Positions 26,701-39,306 of a DNA stretch of 64,000 nt are shown here, piece after piece (within the stretch, counting starts at the first letter, position 1; the number at the start of each line of letters is the position of its first letter). Position numbers and translations under genes: made by a program. Source of the stretch: Amia ocellicauda. Taxonomy: Eukaryota > Chordata > Actinopteri > Amiiformes > Amiidae. The notes under the pieces are model-generated. The model had not been told where the DNA came from and ran no database searches. It saw only the letters and a list, made by a program, of their open reading frames with translations. Location: NCBI RefSeq assembly GCF_036373705.1, contig NC_089856.1:11309001-11373000 (forward strand), written 5' to 3'.

Positions 26701-27980
26701 TGCAAAAGCCCATATGCAATATCTTTTGAACAGGGAGCTGCAGTCCTGATCGGCGATTGTCTGGACTGGTCTGCGACTCCGCGTCAGCGTCAAGAGTGAT
26801 GGTCAGTCCGAGTCGCTGCTGCTGCTGCTGCTGCTGGAGGAATGCTGGGAAAGGACGAGAGACGGCAGGGGATCAATGGACAGGACTGGACAGCTGCTGG
26901 CATTTACAACTCCCTGTCAAAACACTGAGCAGACAAGCGGCCTCACAGCCAACCCCGGAGCAGAGATCATGACACCCCTGGACAGACTAACTTTAACACG
27001 CCAGACCCCACCCTCCTGCATACTATGGTACCCTAGCATTAATGCACTAATTTGCCCCAATCTACTTTCCATCTTTATTAGGACTCCCTTTCTGTTGCCC
27101 CTCACTGTTATTTCTCCTGTACTTATTCTTGCCCCTGTAACTGCATTTGTACTGCTGGTAATCATGCCCAATGTAACTACTGGACTGTATTTCATACCTG
27201 ATCTTAGTTTATTCAAATTAGAACTCATTGCATTGTATTTATTGGCACTTATTGCTAATGCAAAGTATGTTTTGCGACAACCGGGTAAAGGCATCTGCTC
27301 AGAAATACAAAAATATAATATTAAAAACATAATATTGCAATATAGGAAACTACATGATCTAGTTGTAAGGTTAAAAGGAAACATGCACAGTAACCAAAAC
27401 ATGTTTATATGCGTCTTTGTCTTTTGCCATAAGGTAGAAGAAAGATGCATACCAGTCTTACAGTTCCAACATATAAGAAACTTTTAAAAGTTTAAAATTA
27501 AAGCTTTAAGCTTCAGTCTGAAGATATATTGGAGTACAATCCTTTGGGTCCTGATCAGGTTCTCCAAAACCGTATTTACAGTATACTATGAAATGGGTAT
27601 TATATTTTGACAGGATGTTGCTTCCCTGTTCGCTTGTTTTCAGGTCTATATTATAAACCAGTGTTTTCACACACGCCATGTTCGCTTCACAGATGTTTCT
27701 GGTTTATTTATTATAATTTGGAAATAGAGTGTAACATATCAACAAATTCTGTTAACACATAAACAATACAGTTTTTTCCTAGGTCATTCTTTCCATAGTG
27801 CACGTTTTTCCATTTGGGTTCCTACAAAAATCAAATTTTTTCATCTCCGTTTGGAAAAAGTTGATAAGCAATAATATCTACAAGCAATAATTACGATCAT
27901 TATGGTCACTAATTTTCTGTTTTTCGTTTTGTTTTTTGTTTCTTGTTGTGCAGGCACTTGGCTGGAGTGTTGGGATGGGA
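23701..27980. other. Intergenic region between PCBP2 and PRR13
   Basis: No recognisable exon was found. Base composition is AT-rich. An open frame of 203 codons on the plus strand (26876-27487), with a 177-codon frame opposite it, matches no family I know. Confidence 0.6.
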
Positions 27981-27986
27981 TTTATT
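27981..27986 (-). terminator. Candidate PRR13 poly(A) signal
   Basis: AATAAA on the minus strand, about 94 bases after the PRR13 stop. The sequence beyond lacks a clear GT-rich element, so this is a moderate call. Confidence 0.5.
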
Positions 27987-28079
27987 TTAAAGCACCCTCA
28001 TCATTACAGATGTGCAAAGAAATTACTTTGTGCCGATTGTTTAGAGCAGCAGCATGACTTTTCCTGAATTTATATATTA

Positions 28080-29199
28080 TTAACTGGCAAAAAAGCTGGA
28101 ATGCTGGCTCCCCGGTTTTACCTTCCCATGCTTATGGTACTTGTGGTCCTTCTTCATCTTCTTCTTCATCTTCTTGTGTGCCTTGTGCCCTCCCATCACC
28201 ATGCCAACCCCCGCCAGCCCCCCAGCTAATCCCCCTGCCATGCCGGGTGCCATGGGATAGTGTTTTCCGTGCTTGTGGCCTTTGCCGTGATGGTCTACTG
28301 GGTACCCAGTGGGATAGGGGCCTGGGAGGACCCCACCAGGTGGGGCTGGGTAAGCGGGGTTGACCCCAGGATACCCAGGGGGACAGGCGGGGACTCCTGG
28401 ATAGGTCCCAGGGCCAGGGTGGTAAGGCTGCTGGCCTGGCATGCCACCTGGAGGCACGGGGTAGGGGCCTGGGAATTGGGGGTTGACAGCAGGAGGGAAG
28501 GCTGGGTTTGCTCCTGGTGGGTAGGCTGGGTCGTGGCCTGGAGGATAGTTAGGGTTGGGGGGCGGCGGACCCATGGGATATCCCCCTGGCTGCTGCCCTG
28601 AGAATGACAAATGGAAGCATTGAGCAAATCAACACAAAATTGCCATTTAGAAACGGAAACTACGGATCAGGCATAACAGAGCACAAAAGAAGGCTGAGAA
28701 AAGGTCTAATCTGATCTAGAACGCTCGTGTCTCCTTCTGCGTATTGGTCATACGTGTGCTGCATGGTGGCAGAAGTATCACAGCATGTCTTATAATTTTG
28801 TTTTTAAGGAGGATTCATCGCGAGCAGATCTCTCATTTTCATGCATGTCAGTTTTATCGTTCAAACAACCTGACGGTGAAAGACCTAATGAAGATATTAA
28901 GAGGTCTTTACCAAATCACTGCATGCCGCCCATGCCCTTTTGCCAACACCACCCTCGTTCAGCAAACACTTTCTTATTTGAATGTAGCAACCACATACAA
29001 ATCACAGCCACACGAGAACAAAACATTACCAAACATTAAACACGGGAACAGTATAACAACGGTGGGAACCCGTTTTCCTTAGTTACCAGATTGTCGACAT
29101 GAAAACAACACTCTACAGTTAATAGAAAGTAGTTTCAGCTAGCCTGTATTTTGGGTTAAACAAAAAACAAACAGAACACATACCTTGATTTGGCCACAT
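28080..29199 (-). CDS. prr13: PRR13 (proline-rich protein 13)
   Basis: Two coding exons, 29184-29199 (ATG 29197-29199) and 28080-28597, join in phase (G split between them) to give 177 residues. The start reads MWPNQGQQPGGYPMGPPPPN, close to the human start MWNPNAGQPGPNPYPP. The middle is made of Pro/Gly/Tyr-rich repeats (NPAFPP, NPQFPGPYP, NPAYPAPP). A glycine/methionine stretch (MAGGLAGGLAGVGMVMGG) follows, then a basic His/Lys tail (KAHKKMKKKMKKDHKYHKHG) that matches the KKMKKAHKKMHKH...HKYHKHGKH end of human PRR13. The human serine run at the C-terminus is replaced by PGSQHSSFFAS. PRR13 (TXR1) is a small nuclear protein reported to repress thrombospondin-1. Its place between PCBP2 and AMHR2 is the same as in human. 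The downstream methionine at 28610 is not the start, because a splice acceptor at 28598 interrupts that frame. Confidence 0.92.
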
Positions 29200-29740
29200 A
29201 TCTCTTCTTTCCTAAAAAAAGATAAGGGACATACATTGGAATGTTTTTTCTCTGATCAAAGAATATATTATCGTAGTACCCTAACAAAGCTGTACGGTTT
29301 CTCGTGAACATTTGATCAAGAATAGGTAATTACTAAATAGTGCCTACATAACTAATATAAACAATTATACAGGACAGAACAAAAGTAGAAACAAGATGCT
29401 TAAGAACACTTTCTCTGGTGAAGATGAATGCCTCCATTTTTAACATGCCTGAACTCCATTCCAGTCTGAAAATCAGCCGGGCAACCCAGTTTGGACACTA
29501 ACTCCACTGCTCTGCACTTCAAGTCACACAGTGTTGCATTGGCATGTTATGTAGAACAGGATATTGTTTGTAGCAAGACACTGTGATCTTTGCTCAGACA
29601 AAACAGGGCGAAATCAATCTGATAGCAGTGGACCCGGAACAGGAATAGCAAAGAGGAACTCATTCAATAGAGGCCGACACAAACCCGTGAGTTAGTGTTT
29701 AAGCAGCATGATTCTCTAGTCCATTAGAATAGTGTACGTC

Positions 29741-29946
29741 AGGGTTGGGCAATCCCAGTCCTCCAGGGGCCAGCCTCCAGAAGGTTTTATAGGCGTCTTT
29801 CACTTAGTAACCGATTAAGATATGGAATAAACAGGCCATTTGACTCCATAGCTGAACAATGACTCCAATTAAGTAATGATAACCGAGCTGGAGTGAAAAC
29901 CCAGAATCTCTTTTGGCAAAACTGATGACTGTAATTGCCCATCCCT
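29741..29946. mobile_element. Short non-autonomous DNA transposon-like repeat
   Basis: About 206 bases bounded by imperfect inverted ends: AGGGTTGGGCAATCCCAGTC on the left and, read inward from the right, AGGGATGGGCAATTACAGTC. It has no coding capacity. Elements with GGGCAAT...CAGTCCT ends are common in fish genomes; the superfamily is not assigned. No clear target duplication is visible at the edges. It lies upstream of the PRR13 ATG exon. Confidence 0.65.
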
Positions 29947-30322
29947 CCTCTATGCATTAGCAGCACTAACACAACTTACACATGGGAAACAGAAAGAAAC
30001 AAGGGGGGGTAAACATATTTTGTAATACTTATCAGCAGGTGTATGTAGTCACTAATGCAAGAACTATAAAATATCCAGCAACTGGTCTGTGTTTGGATGG
30101 ATCTATAGATAGATCTACAGCTCATAAGACCTGGTGTGGATCAAAGCCTTGTGTAGCGTTTTAAATTAAAATATAGTATTTAGTTTCCATATAAAAAGTT
30201 TCCTCCATCCTCAGACATTATCCCACAAGCTCTTGTTCTATAGGATACGAAAGAAAACGTGTGGAAACAATTGTAACTATAGGTGTTATATTATATACAC
30301 ATCCGAGATAAAATATATAGGA

Positions 30323-30345
30323 TTTTTTTTTTTTTTTTTTTTTTT
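30323..30345. repeat. Poly(T) run
   Basis: About 23 T on the plus strand in the upstream intron of PRR13. Confidence 0.9.
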
Positions 30346-30579
30346 ACATCTGGGAAAAGGTTATTACAACAACTATCCTGAAATCGCCCCAGTACCAGGA
30401 CTTGTCAATTTGTACAACTTTTTAAAGAGTAAGCGCGCAAGCTCCGACATGCGCGGTTAAAGTCTGTAACTTCAGCATGTACTGTTGTTTCTGATCACAG
30501 GCACGTTTTCGTAACATAACGAGGAAAACACAGCCTTGTTAGCATTAAACCGATCAAGGGTTTCCTTATTTTAACTTAC

Positions 30580-30990
<411 letters not shown>

Positions 30991-31948
30991 TCAACTGTCA
31001 CATCCAAAATCAAAACAAAATCAAGACATTATAAACACTTCCCTGGGCATTATTCAACATGGTAGCTGCAAGCATACGTGTTACATTCATCTTATGTATG
31101 AGTTAGTAATATGGGATTTGTTTGGTACTAGTTTTGTTCTTTGCAAAGGAAATTATTAGAAAAAGGGAACAGACTGTTAATACACCAAAGGCCACTGGTT
31201 GAGGAGTTTTGGGCAGTGTAAGCACAGATTAATCCGGTGCTTTAGTTGTTTTTTCCCATCCCGGAAAATATGGACCCTTGACCCCAATGTGCTGTGTGTA
31301 GACAGCAGGGAAAGCAATTACTGAGGACAAACGAACCTGTTTCAAGACCTTGGGATGTAGATGTAACCTATAATGCTAGGATTTCACACAGCCTAGGTGC
31401 AAAATGATCTTGGCAAAATGAAAACTGGAATAATTCTGCAAATCCATGGTTAAATTACAGATTTAAAGCAGCCAGCACACAATTAACTGCCTTCACTCAT
31501 TGTTTCATTGGAATTTTCCATAGCAGGTTTATAGGGCTTCCTCACATACTTCACCATGTAGGGGTTTATTGATATTTGTATATGTATGGTGTGTATACAT
31601 TTGCTTATAGAATGTATCATTTTATTTATTATAGAATCCCCCCTTTAGCTTGTTAATTGTGGATCCCACATTGAGATTAGTTTGTATAGGCAGGGACAGG
31701 GGTGGTGGTGTATTTTAATCGTGGCTCTTTAAGACATGAAAAAAGGTGACTCCTTGATGTCTAATCGACTATCCATGAATCCCTCTTCCTAAACCTCCCT
31801 GCACTATCAAAGGTGGCAGCAACACATTAATCTTGAGCAGAAATCATCCTTCCTTCAGTCTAATTAAAAATATGAAAAGCTCTTAACCCTGGTACCATTT
31901 CCCCAAGTCATTAAGAAAGTACATCTTGTTACTTTTTTTAAATGTAGT
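30991..31948. other. Intergenic gap between PRR13 and AMHR2
   Basis: No exon, RNA gene or clear repeat was recognised. Confidence 0.6.
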
Positions 31949-31954
31949 TTTATT
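31949..31954 (-). terminator. Candidate AMHR2 poly(A) signal
   Basis: AATAAA on the minus strand about 310 bases beyond the AMHR2 stop codon at 32263-32265. Confidence 0.45.
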
Positions 31955-32262
31955 TAAAAAAACAACAACAAAATAATGAATATCAAACATGCATTGCCTA
32001 TGTTGGTGAAAGTATTGTAAAAGGAGATACTAGAAAAGGTTGTGGTGAGGTGTGTACAGGAAACAAAACAGTCCCTGAACTGTGTACCCAGGTATCAGCC
32101 TAAAAAAGAGCATATCGTCACACTAGCGCTCCCTTTCCTACTGAGCGCTGCCCCCCATTTGATTCACAGATTAGGCCCTGGTCACACATCAGGACCAGCT
32201 GAACGAAGAGCGTGGCAGCAAGCACTGGGGGACCATGTGGAAACAGCTGCGTCCAGGGCCGG

Positions 32263-35200
32263 TCAGGGAGGTAGGAGGGCGGCCAATCTGTCTGCAGCAC
32301 ACTGGGCCGTCAGCCTGGCTTCAGGGTCGTGGTCCCAGCAGTTCTCGAGAATCTCGCTCAGGCTGGTACGGCCCTGGAAAACACATGAGACGGTTCAGAC
32401 CAGTGAGTTCAGGAGGACATTGATTGATTGATTGATTGGAGTTTAAGGTGTCCGTGCAGCACTGGAAAAAGCAGGGACTCTGGGACACCTCCAGCTCCAG
32501 AGGCCCTACCTGAATGGTGCGTCTCCACCGCGCAGGCACCTGGGGGCGTGCTCCCCTCTTGGACACCAGCATGAGCAGCTCTTCCAGGCTGGGGCTGGCG
32601 CTCAGCTCTGCCTCGTAGGGCAGGCGGTGCTCGGGCACCACAGCGCCTGTGAGGGACGGAGAGCGGGTTATTTAGAGTTCCAGAGTGCTGAGGCCGACTG
32701 TACCACCCATGTGTTTCATCTACTGCAGCAAATCCCCTCCACCCCCTGCTCCACTCATCTTCCACTGACTTCCACTGAATGGATCTAGAACCCCTCTCAC
32801 TCTTCCCTGGTCCCCCTCAGTGGTAGAAGGCAAAACTACTCCATCCCAAATCACCAACTTATTCACCTTTTACATCCTAGCACTCTTTTTGCCTTCTAGT
32901 TTACCATCTGGTACCAGCAGCACTGTGCTGTATTAGCCGGCCATCCCACCTGAAGAGAGGTCGCGGCACCTCATGCTGATCTCCCACAGCAGGAGCCCCA
33001 GTGCATAAACGTCGGCCTGCTTTAAGGAGGAAGTGTTGCAGAAATTCAGGTTTCCATCCAGGATCTCGGGGGGCAGGTAGCGCAGAGTGCCCAAACGAGC
33101 ACAAACCTGGGGGTGCCAACAGATCATTATTATTATCAATTATTATTATTCAGGGTGACTGAATAAGCAATCTAGTTAAAGTACCTTGCTCAAGGGTACA
33201 GCACCTGGAATCCCCCACCTGAGACTGAACCCACGCCCCTCCACTCAGAAGTCCAGAGCCCTAACCACTACTCCACACTGCCTCCCTAGACAGACAGGAG
33301 ACAAGCCGTCACCCCCCAAAAAACCCCAGCAGAGAGACATCCTGCAGTGCTGTCTGGTAGATGCACTGTACCCTGGGAAGAAGAGGACACCACCCAAAGA
33401 CCCCACCTGACGATTGTCGGAATTGAGCTGGTATCCCTGGTGCCTGGGGCTGGAGCACAGGATAGTGGAGAAGCCGAAGTCACACAAGGCACAGGTGCCG
33501 TCGGCCTTCACCAGGATATTGCTGCTGCTGAGGTCTCGGTGGGCAACGGCCGGCTTGTGTAAATCTGGTGAGAAGGACGAGACACGGCAGGGGAATGGGT
33601 GACGGGGGGCCTGACACAGCTGTAGGGATGGGAACCTTTTAAAGATGGTGTCTCACCGTTCCTGCTGACAACAGCGTGCAGAAAGGCCAGGCCTTCAGCC
33701 AGGGAGAGGCCTAGTTTCACAGTGGCTGGCCAGTCGGTGATGTTCTGGGAGAGATAGGAGTGCAGGGAGCCCTGGGAAGAGAACAGCATTAAACAAAGGG
33801 TCAGCTGGTATCTCATGTACAGACTTAGCTTTTCTATTTATTTCTGTTGTGGATGCTCTGAACCCTGTTAGGTCAGCTCTGCAGTGCTTTCAAGACCTAC
33901 AGCATTTCAATTTCAGCCTTGAGTGTGATGTTAGTGTATGCTTTGTTCTGTGCATGGTGTTTTATTGCAGGTAATACAAGTGCTTATTTCAGTGCTGCAC
34001 CAAGAAAACAAAACAACAATGACGTAATTTAATTCACTCTATGGATGGGTTTTCCTTCCTTGTTCCAAAGACGGTATCCCTGTTCCAGACAGCAACCCGT
34101 CTTTACAACCCATTAGCTGGATATATCTGCTCAGTTACTCACATGCGGTGCCAGTTCCAAGACCAGCATGCAGTCCCTGGTCTCTGGCGACGTCCCCGCT
34201 CCCAGGAACCTAATGATGGAGCTGTGCTCCATCAGGGGCAGTTCGTACACTTCCCTCTCTGTGCTGTAGAGGCGGTGGCAGGTCGGGGGGTACACCTTGA
34301 ACACCACACTGGTCCCCTGCAGAGTCCCTTGCCATACCTTGGCATTGCTCCCCTTGCCCAGCACCTGCCAGGCCAAAGCCACAAGTCCCACCCATCAGAG
34401 GAGGCATAAAAAGCAGATCACGTCTCCTCCAGCAGCCTCACCATTAAAAATCTGATTTGACTGTCGCCTCGGTAGTAGAAGGGAGAGAGGGGACCTACCT
34501 GCTGCAGCTCTATATTGCTAAAGTCCAGGGCAGGTCTCTCCGATCTCTCGCACAAGCACAGTGATGTCACAGTCCCACCCTGCATCACCTTTGCACACCA
34601 CAGGGACTCTCAGGGACGGGAGAATACAAAGCAGACATTGACATTAATGTGTTTGTTCTAGATTTTCACACAATACAGGAAACAATAAATGAAAAAGCCT
34701 GATTCACTTTACCAGAATCATTTAATTCCTATTTTGTAGGACTCAGAAAGGGCAAAGTAACGATTGATATAACCCCCACAATAAAAAATAAAAAAACTGC
34801 ACACATACAGGTCCTGCAGTACGCAATCTCAGCTGCCCTGGCTGGAAGAGTCAAGGAGAGAGCAGAGAACGAGGGAGGCAGGAAGGAGGAGTGAAAGTGT
34901 TTTAATTTATTTTCTCTTTTGTTTTTTGTTGGGAGATGCCAAGGTCAGTGCACAGCTCAGGAAAAGGCTGTGAGCGCTCACTGTTCGGCGCCGTGGGCAA
35001 AGGAGGCGGGAACAGCCCAGACAAACAGATGTTTATCGCCACAGTTATGGTCGCCCATCACGTGCCACGGGGAGGATGTGGAATGAATGAAAACACCAAT
35101 ATTCATCTTTTTATACATCTGTGTTACACAGCAAACCCCATCATACTCCAAATCTCCTGACCTTGATGTTCAGACGTGTAACAAGTGCCAGATATTTTCT

Positions 35201-36515
35201 TTCTCTCTCTCTCCTTTTCCTTTAACAGGTTGAGAGTTTATTCTGTGTCTCCTCCACAGTGAGGATGCAGTGTTTGGGGGGGGACGTGGGACACTGTGTG
35301 CTGGAACACTGCCCCCACCCTCGCTACCGACTTCACATCTGGACCTTCACTGTTAGACCCCCCTTCTCGCAAGGAAAATAAATCCCTCACTGCCACAGTT
35401 CCCTTTCAAAAATATATTTCACTGTACTGTAGTGCAACAAAATTAAGGACAATCTATTGGTGTTTTTCCCCCCCCAATACCAATAGTTGTAACTGATACA
35501 AAGAAAACTATAAGTTATGTTAGTAAACAGTGAATTATATACATATTACATTTAGATTGAAGTAAGTGGAAACATCTTTGGGAGGCCTTTATCCAGCAGT
35601 GGATTGATATAGGCTGATGATGATATATATAAATATATTTATTATGATTTTATTTTGCGTGCACAACTCATGCAGAGACCCAAGAAGAGTTTTCTTTTAA
35701 AGCGGCCTACCATAGCCTTGGAAGATTTGTCTCCATTTCCTTTTCAGTACCAGAAAGCCAAACACCATGATCAACAGAAACCCCCCAAGAGACAGAGCCA
35801 GCGGTATCATATCTGGAACACAAACAGATCAACCAGATTCACAAATCAGTGATCAGTTGCATTCAGAATGAAAATAAATAAATACATCTTAAGGATTAAA
35901 TAACAAGTATTAAATACAATACTTTTCCCCTTAAATATTCACAATAATTCAAGGAATACTGTATTCAATATTATATTGATAAGGTCAGAAATACCATCTG
36001 AAGGGGAGGCTTAAGAAGAAACATAACTTATTATTTTATACTAACGACCCAGATACATTCACACAAAGTTGTACACAACAGAAAATTCAGACCATTTACT
36101 TTTCTTTAGGAGAGGGAGAAAAAAATGCCATGGACTCTGTTCCCAGGCTGATTTTGAAAGGGAGGCGAGGTGTGTAGGTGGACAGCCAGATAACGCACAG
36201 CAAAAAAACACTGTAAAGCCAGGAAGAAAGTGAGCCGCCGGACACCTGCAGATTTCTGCTTGTGCCTTAACCATCCTGATTGGGATCTAGAGTAATTAGG
36301 ATCTCCTGCCCCCCCACACACACAGACACACACACATGCAGTGCTGGCTTAATGAATTAAAGACATCTGGAGCAACGTTTTAATTCTGTTAGGGAATTTG
36401 TATTTATTTATCTCCAAATAGCACAATTAATGTAGATATCTCCTATGATGGTGTCCTGGAACTGCATGATGGGAAGACAAATGCATGTAGGCATGAGGAG
36501 ATCCTATATTTTCTT

Positions 36516-36561
<46 letters not shown>

Positions 36562-36877
36562 TGTGAAGATTTGACCCATTATTGTGGAGCAAACCATTCT
36601 ACTGAAATGTTCTTTTCAAAATCAAAGAAAAAAACAGTTACTCTGATGCATCAACCCAAACCACCTGACAGGTACAAACAAAAGACAAGTTTTACACTCC
36701 GAACAGTAGAAGGTTTTATAACATTCAGAAAGAAACAGCAGCAGATTTTTTTCCTGAAGCCAATTTCTCTATTGAATATTTTATTATGATTACTTTGGAT
36801 GCCTGTAAGTTATAATTGTTTCCCTTGGGGCGAGTCTGCAAACTCAAAATAATATTTTTTTTAATAAAAGATTAAAG

Positions 36878-36959
<82 letters not shown>

Positions 36960-38152
36960 TTTAGTGTAAACCTTTGATTTTGTTTGGACCAAATAATAAG
37001 ATCAAAACACTGAGTGGCTATCATTTAAAGGTGACATACCAGAGCCATGAGTACCCCTGTCTGCTGGGACCCAGATCAGCTTGGCATTGCAGAAATCTGA
37101 GTTGCAAACACAGGTGGTGTAATTTTGGTCGATCAGCTGGGTGGAGGTGCATATGTCACTGCATTGATCATCTGTCTTGCTGCAACCTTACAGAACAAAC
37201 ACACACACACATGCAATATTCACACATGGTTTAGCTGGCAACCAACCTAGACAAAGCCTTGGACGGGGACACTAGATATTCTTCTCCTTAAAGGAAAATA
37301 AAAATCACTAATACTAATATAAATCACACTTCAATGGCCCTAAATACAATGTAAATGACTGCAAATTTCAAAATTAATGATCAGGCGCTAGTGGTATAAA
37401 ACACTTATTTTCAGATAATCAAGACACTGACAAAAGTGTCAAGAACTGACACAAGAATGAGATTCATGAAGCAATCTAGCAGGGTTTAAGTCTGAATGGA
37501 AACCAGACCAGATGACATAGTGAAACCGCTGGTCTACAGTACGCACAGTGGTACTGGAGTCATTTCTGACCCTCCCATCTTCCCCAGCTCTACCTTGCCA
37601 GTCAGGTATGGGCTGCCCGTTGACCAGCCGGAAGATGCCCGTGCAGCAGCTGCTGTGTGTGCAGGACTGGGCATTGCCACTGATGTTGCCCTGCCCTATC
37701 TTCTCAATGGAGGTGTAGGGGCCTTTGTAATAAGTGCATCTCCTCCCCAGCGAAACATCTGCAATGAGCAGAGGCAACATTGTACCCTAAATATTAACTT
37801 ACTTTGAAGATAATTAATATATAAACTAGAGCACAGTTATGTCACTTCAAATACATACATACTTACATTCAATCATACATACATACATACATAAATGCAT
37901 AAAAGCTCTGGCCAAAACAACGAAACAATCACTATGCTTGGAATCAGTTAACCTTCGTTTTAAACTCTTCTCTGAAGTTGTTGGTTTTGCTTTTAACCAT
38001 TCATATTTGCTATCTTGCTATTAGAAAAACACAACAAAAGCATACCTGCATAAATAAAAGAGTGTCAATTATTTTTTTATACTCAAGTCAAATGAAACCA
38101 GTGACAACTCACCGAACAGAGTTAGGATGGGTGCCCACCAGAGCGCCGACAT
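32263..38152 (-). CDS. amhr2: AMHR2 (anti-Mullerian hormone receptor type 2), complete
   Basis: Eleven coding exons: 38113-38152 (ATG 38150-38152), 37594-37758, 37040-37186, 35711-35812, 34499-34608, 34143-34364, 33657-33771, 33407-33564, 32950-33106, 32510-32646 and 32263-32373. All phases agree; 487 residues. The signal peptide is [13 protein letters not shown]. The cysteine-rich three-finger ectodomain spans about residues 15-118 and ends CVCNSDFCN, typical of TGF-beta receptors. One membrane segment ([21 protein letters not shown]) follows. The serine/threonine kinase has a GKGSNAKV loop, VVFKVY lysine, HRDLSSSN catalytic loop, CDFG and RYLPPEIL, so it looks catalytically intact. The C-terminus stops soon after the kinase (RLAALLPP) and lacks the longer human tail (573 residues). 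This type II receptor binds AMH on gonadal cells and signals through type I receptors and SMAD1/5/8. Copies of this gene act as sex determiners in several fishes. Nothing here shows truncation. Confidence 0.97.
33131..33288 (-). mobile_element. tRNA-derived SINE-like repeat in an AMHR2 intron
   Basis: The minus strand reads GGCAGTGTGGAGTAGTGGTT (A-box-like), then CGTGGGTTCAGTCTC (B-box-like, compare GGTTCRANTCC), then the tail TTGAGCAAGGTACTTTAACT. It ends against ATT repeats at about 33125-33150. It lies between AMHR2 exons 33407-33564 and 32950-33106, in the same orientation as the gene. The family name is not assigned. Confidence 0.6.
36519..36559. repeat. (GT)n microsatellite
   Basis: About 40 bases of GT repeat in an AMHR2 intron. 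Confidence 0.97.
36881..36958. repeat. (TA)n microsatellite
   Basis: About 78 bases of pure TA in an AMHR2 intron, about 80 bases downstream of exon 37040-37186 on the transcript. Confidence 0.97.
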
Positions 38153-38278
38153 TGCAGGACAGTCTGTCTTGTGCTCCAACTGAGTCCGACAAACTGGGGG
38201 GAAGCCGCAATTCCCACAGTTCCCTCCCACAGCCCGGGCACCTGCGCTGGCTCCGATAAGGACCAGCACTGCATACAC

Positions 38279-38320
38279 TCTCTCTCACACACACACAAAC
38301 ACAGACAGACAACACACATA

Positions 38321-38370
<50 letters not shown>

Positions 38371-38771
38371 GACAACACACACATACAGACAACTCAGACA
38401 GACTCACACACACACAAACACAGACAGACAACACACATACCCCCCCTCTCTCTCACACACACACACACACAGACACACACACAGACAACACATACTCTCT
38501 CACATGCACAGACTCACAGACATACAGACAACATAGACACAGACTCACAAACAACACACACACACACACAGACACACACACAGACAACACATACTCTCTC
38601 ACACGCACAGACTCACACACATACAGACAACATAGACACAGACTCTCACAAACAACACACAGACACACATATGCATACAGACAGACACACACACATATAC
38701 AGACAGACAGATACACACACACACACACACATATGCATACAGACAGACACACACACACACACACACACACC
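38279..38771. repeat. Large (CA)n/(CT)n satellite-like cluster at the AMHR2 5' end
   Basis: Nearly 500 bases of interleaved CA, CT and CAGA units. Higher-order blocks recur: ACACATACTCTCTCAC and ACAACATAGACACAGACTC appear twice, about 100 bases apart. It starts about 130 bases upstream of the AMHR2 start codon, so it occupies the likely 5' UTR or proximal promoter. Confidence 0.95.
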
Positions 38772-39009
38772 TACTTCAAAGGATTTTAAGTCAAAAGATA
38801 TTCCACTACTATCTCCACACCCTCCATCCTAATGCCCCCTTTCACGTACCAGTCTTTGTTTTTATTGTCTTTCTTTTTTAACGGGCAGAACACAAACAGT
38901 GAGCACAGAAAATAAAAGAAAAGAAACCAAAGAATACGATGATTTATTTGTTCTAGTTGATTTTGTAGATTTAACTGTTGTTATTATGACTATGACTATG
39001 ACTATGATT

Positions 39010-39024
39010 ATTATTATTATTATG

Positions 39025-39062
<38 letters not shown>
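39010..39062. repeat. (ATT)n microsatellite
   Basis: Trinucleotide ATT repeat with one GATT interruption, between the divergent genes. Confidence 0.95.
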
Positions 39063-39065
<3 letters not shown>

Positions 39066-39250
39066 CTTTCACAAGCCGGACCTAGTCCATTGTAAACTTT
39101 AGTAAACTTTACTTTACTATTGTAAACTTTACCTTTAGTAAAGCTGGAGTGGGGATGTTGACACCACAGCAGAGTCTGAGATTCACTCCCACAGAGCGGG
39201 GAATTCCAGCTTCCAGCTCAAAGCAAGACTGACTGACTGTGTAACCAATC

Positions 39251-39300
<50 letters not shown>
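39251..39300. repeat. (ATT)n microsatellite
   Basis: About 16 pure ATT units, about 600 bases before the CDCA7-like start codon. Confidence 0.95.

Positions 39301-39306
<6 letters not shown>

Noticed and set aside
33131-33288. A functional tRNA gene
   Set aside because: A- and B-box-like segments exist, but no cloverleaf or acceptor stem can be folded. It fits a tRNA-derived SINE head.
38279-38771. CRISPR array or coding Cys/Val-rich protein in the repeat block
   Set aside because: The units are 2-4 base microsatellites without unique spacers. The open frames just translate (CA)n and (GT)n.
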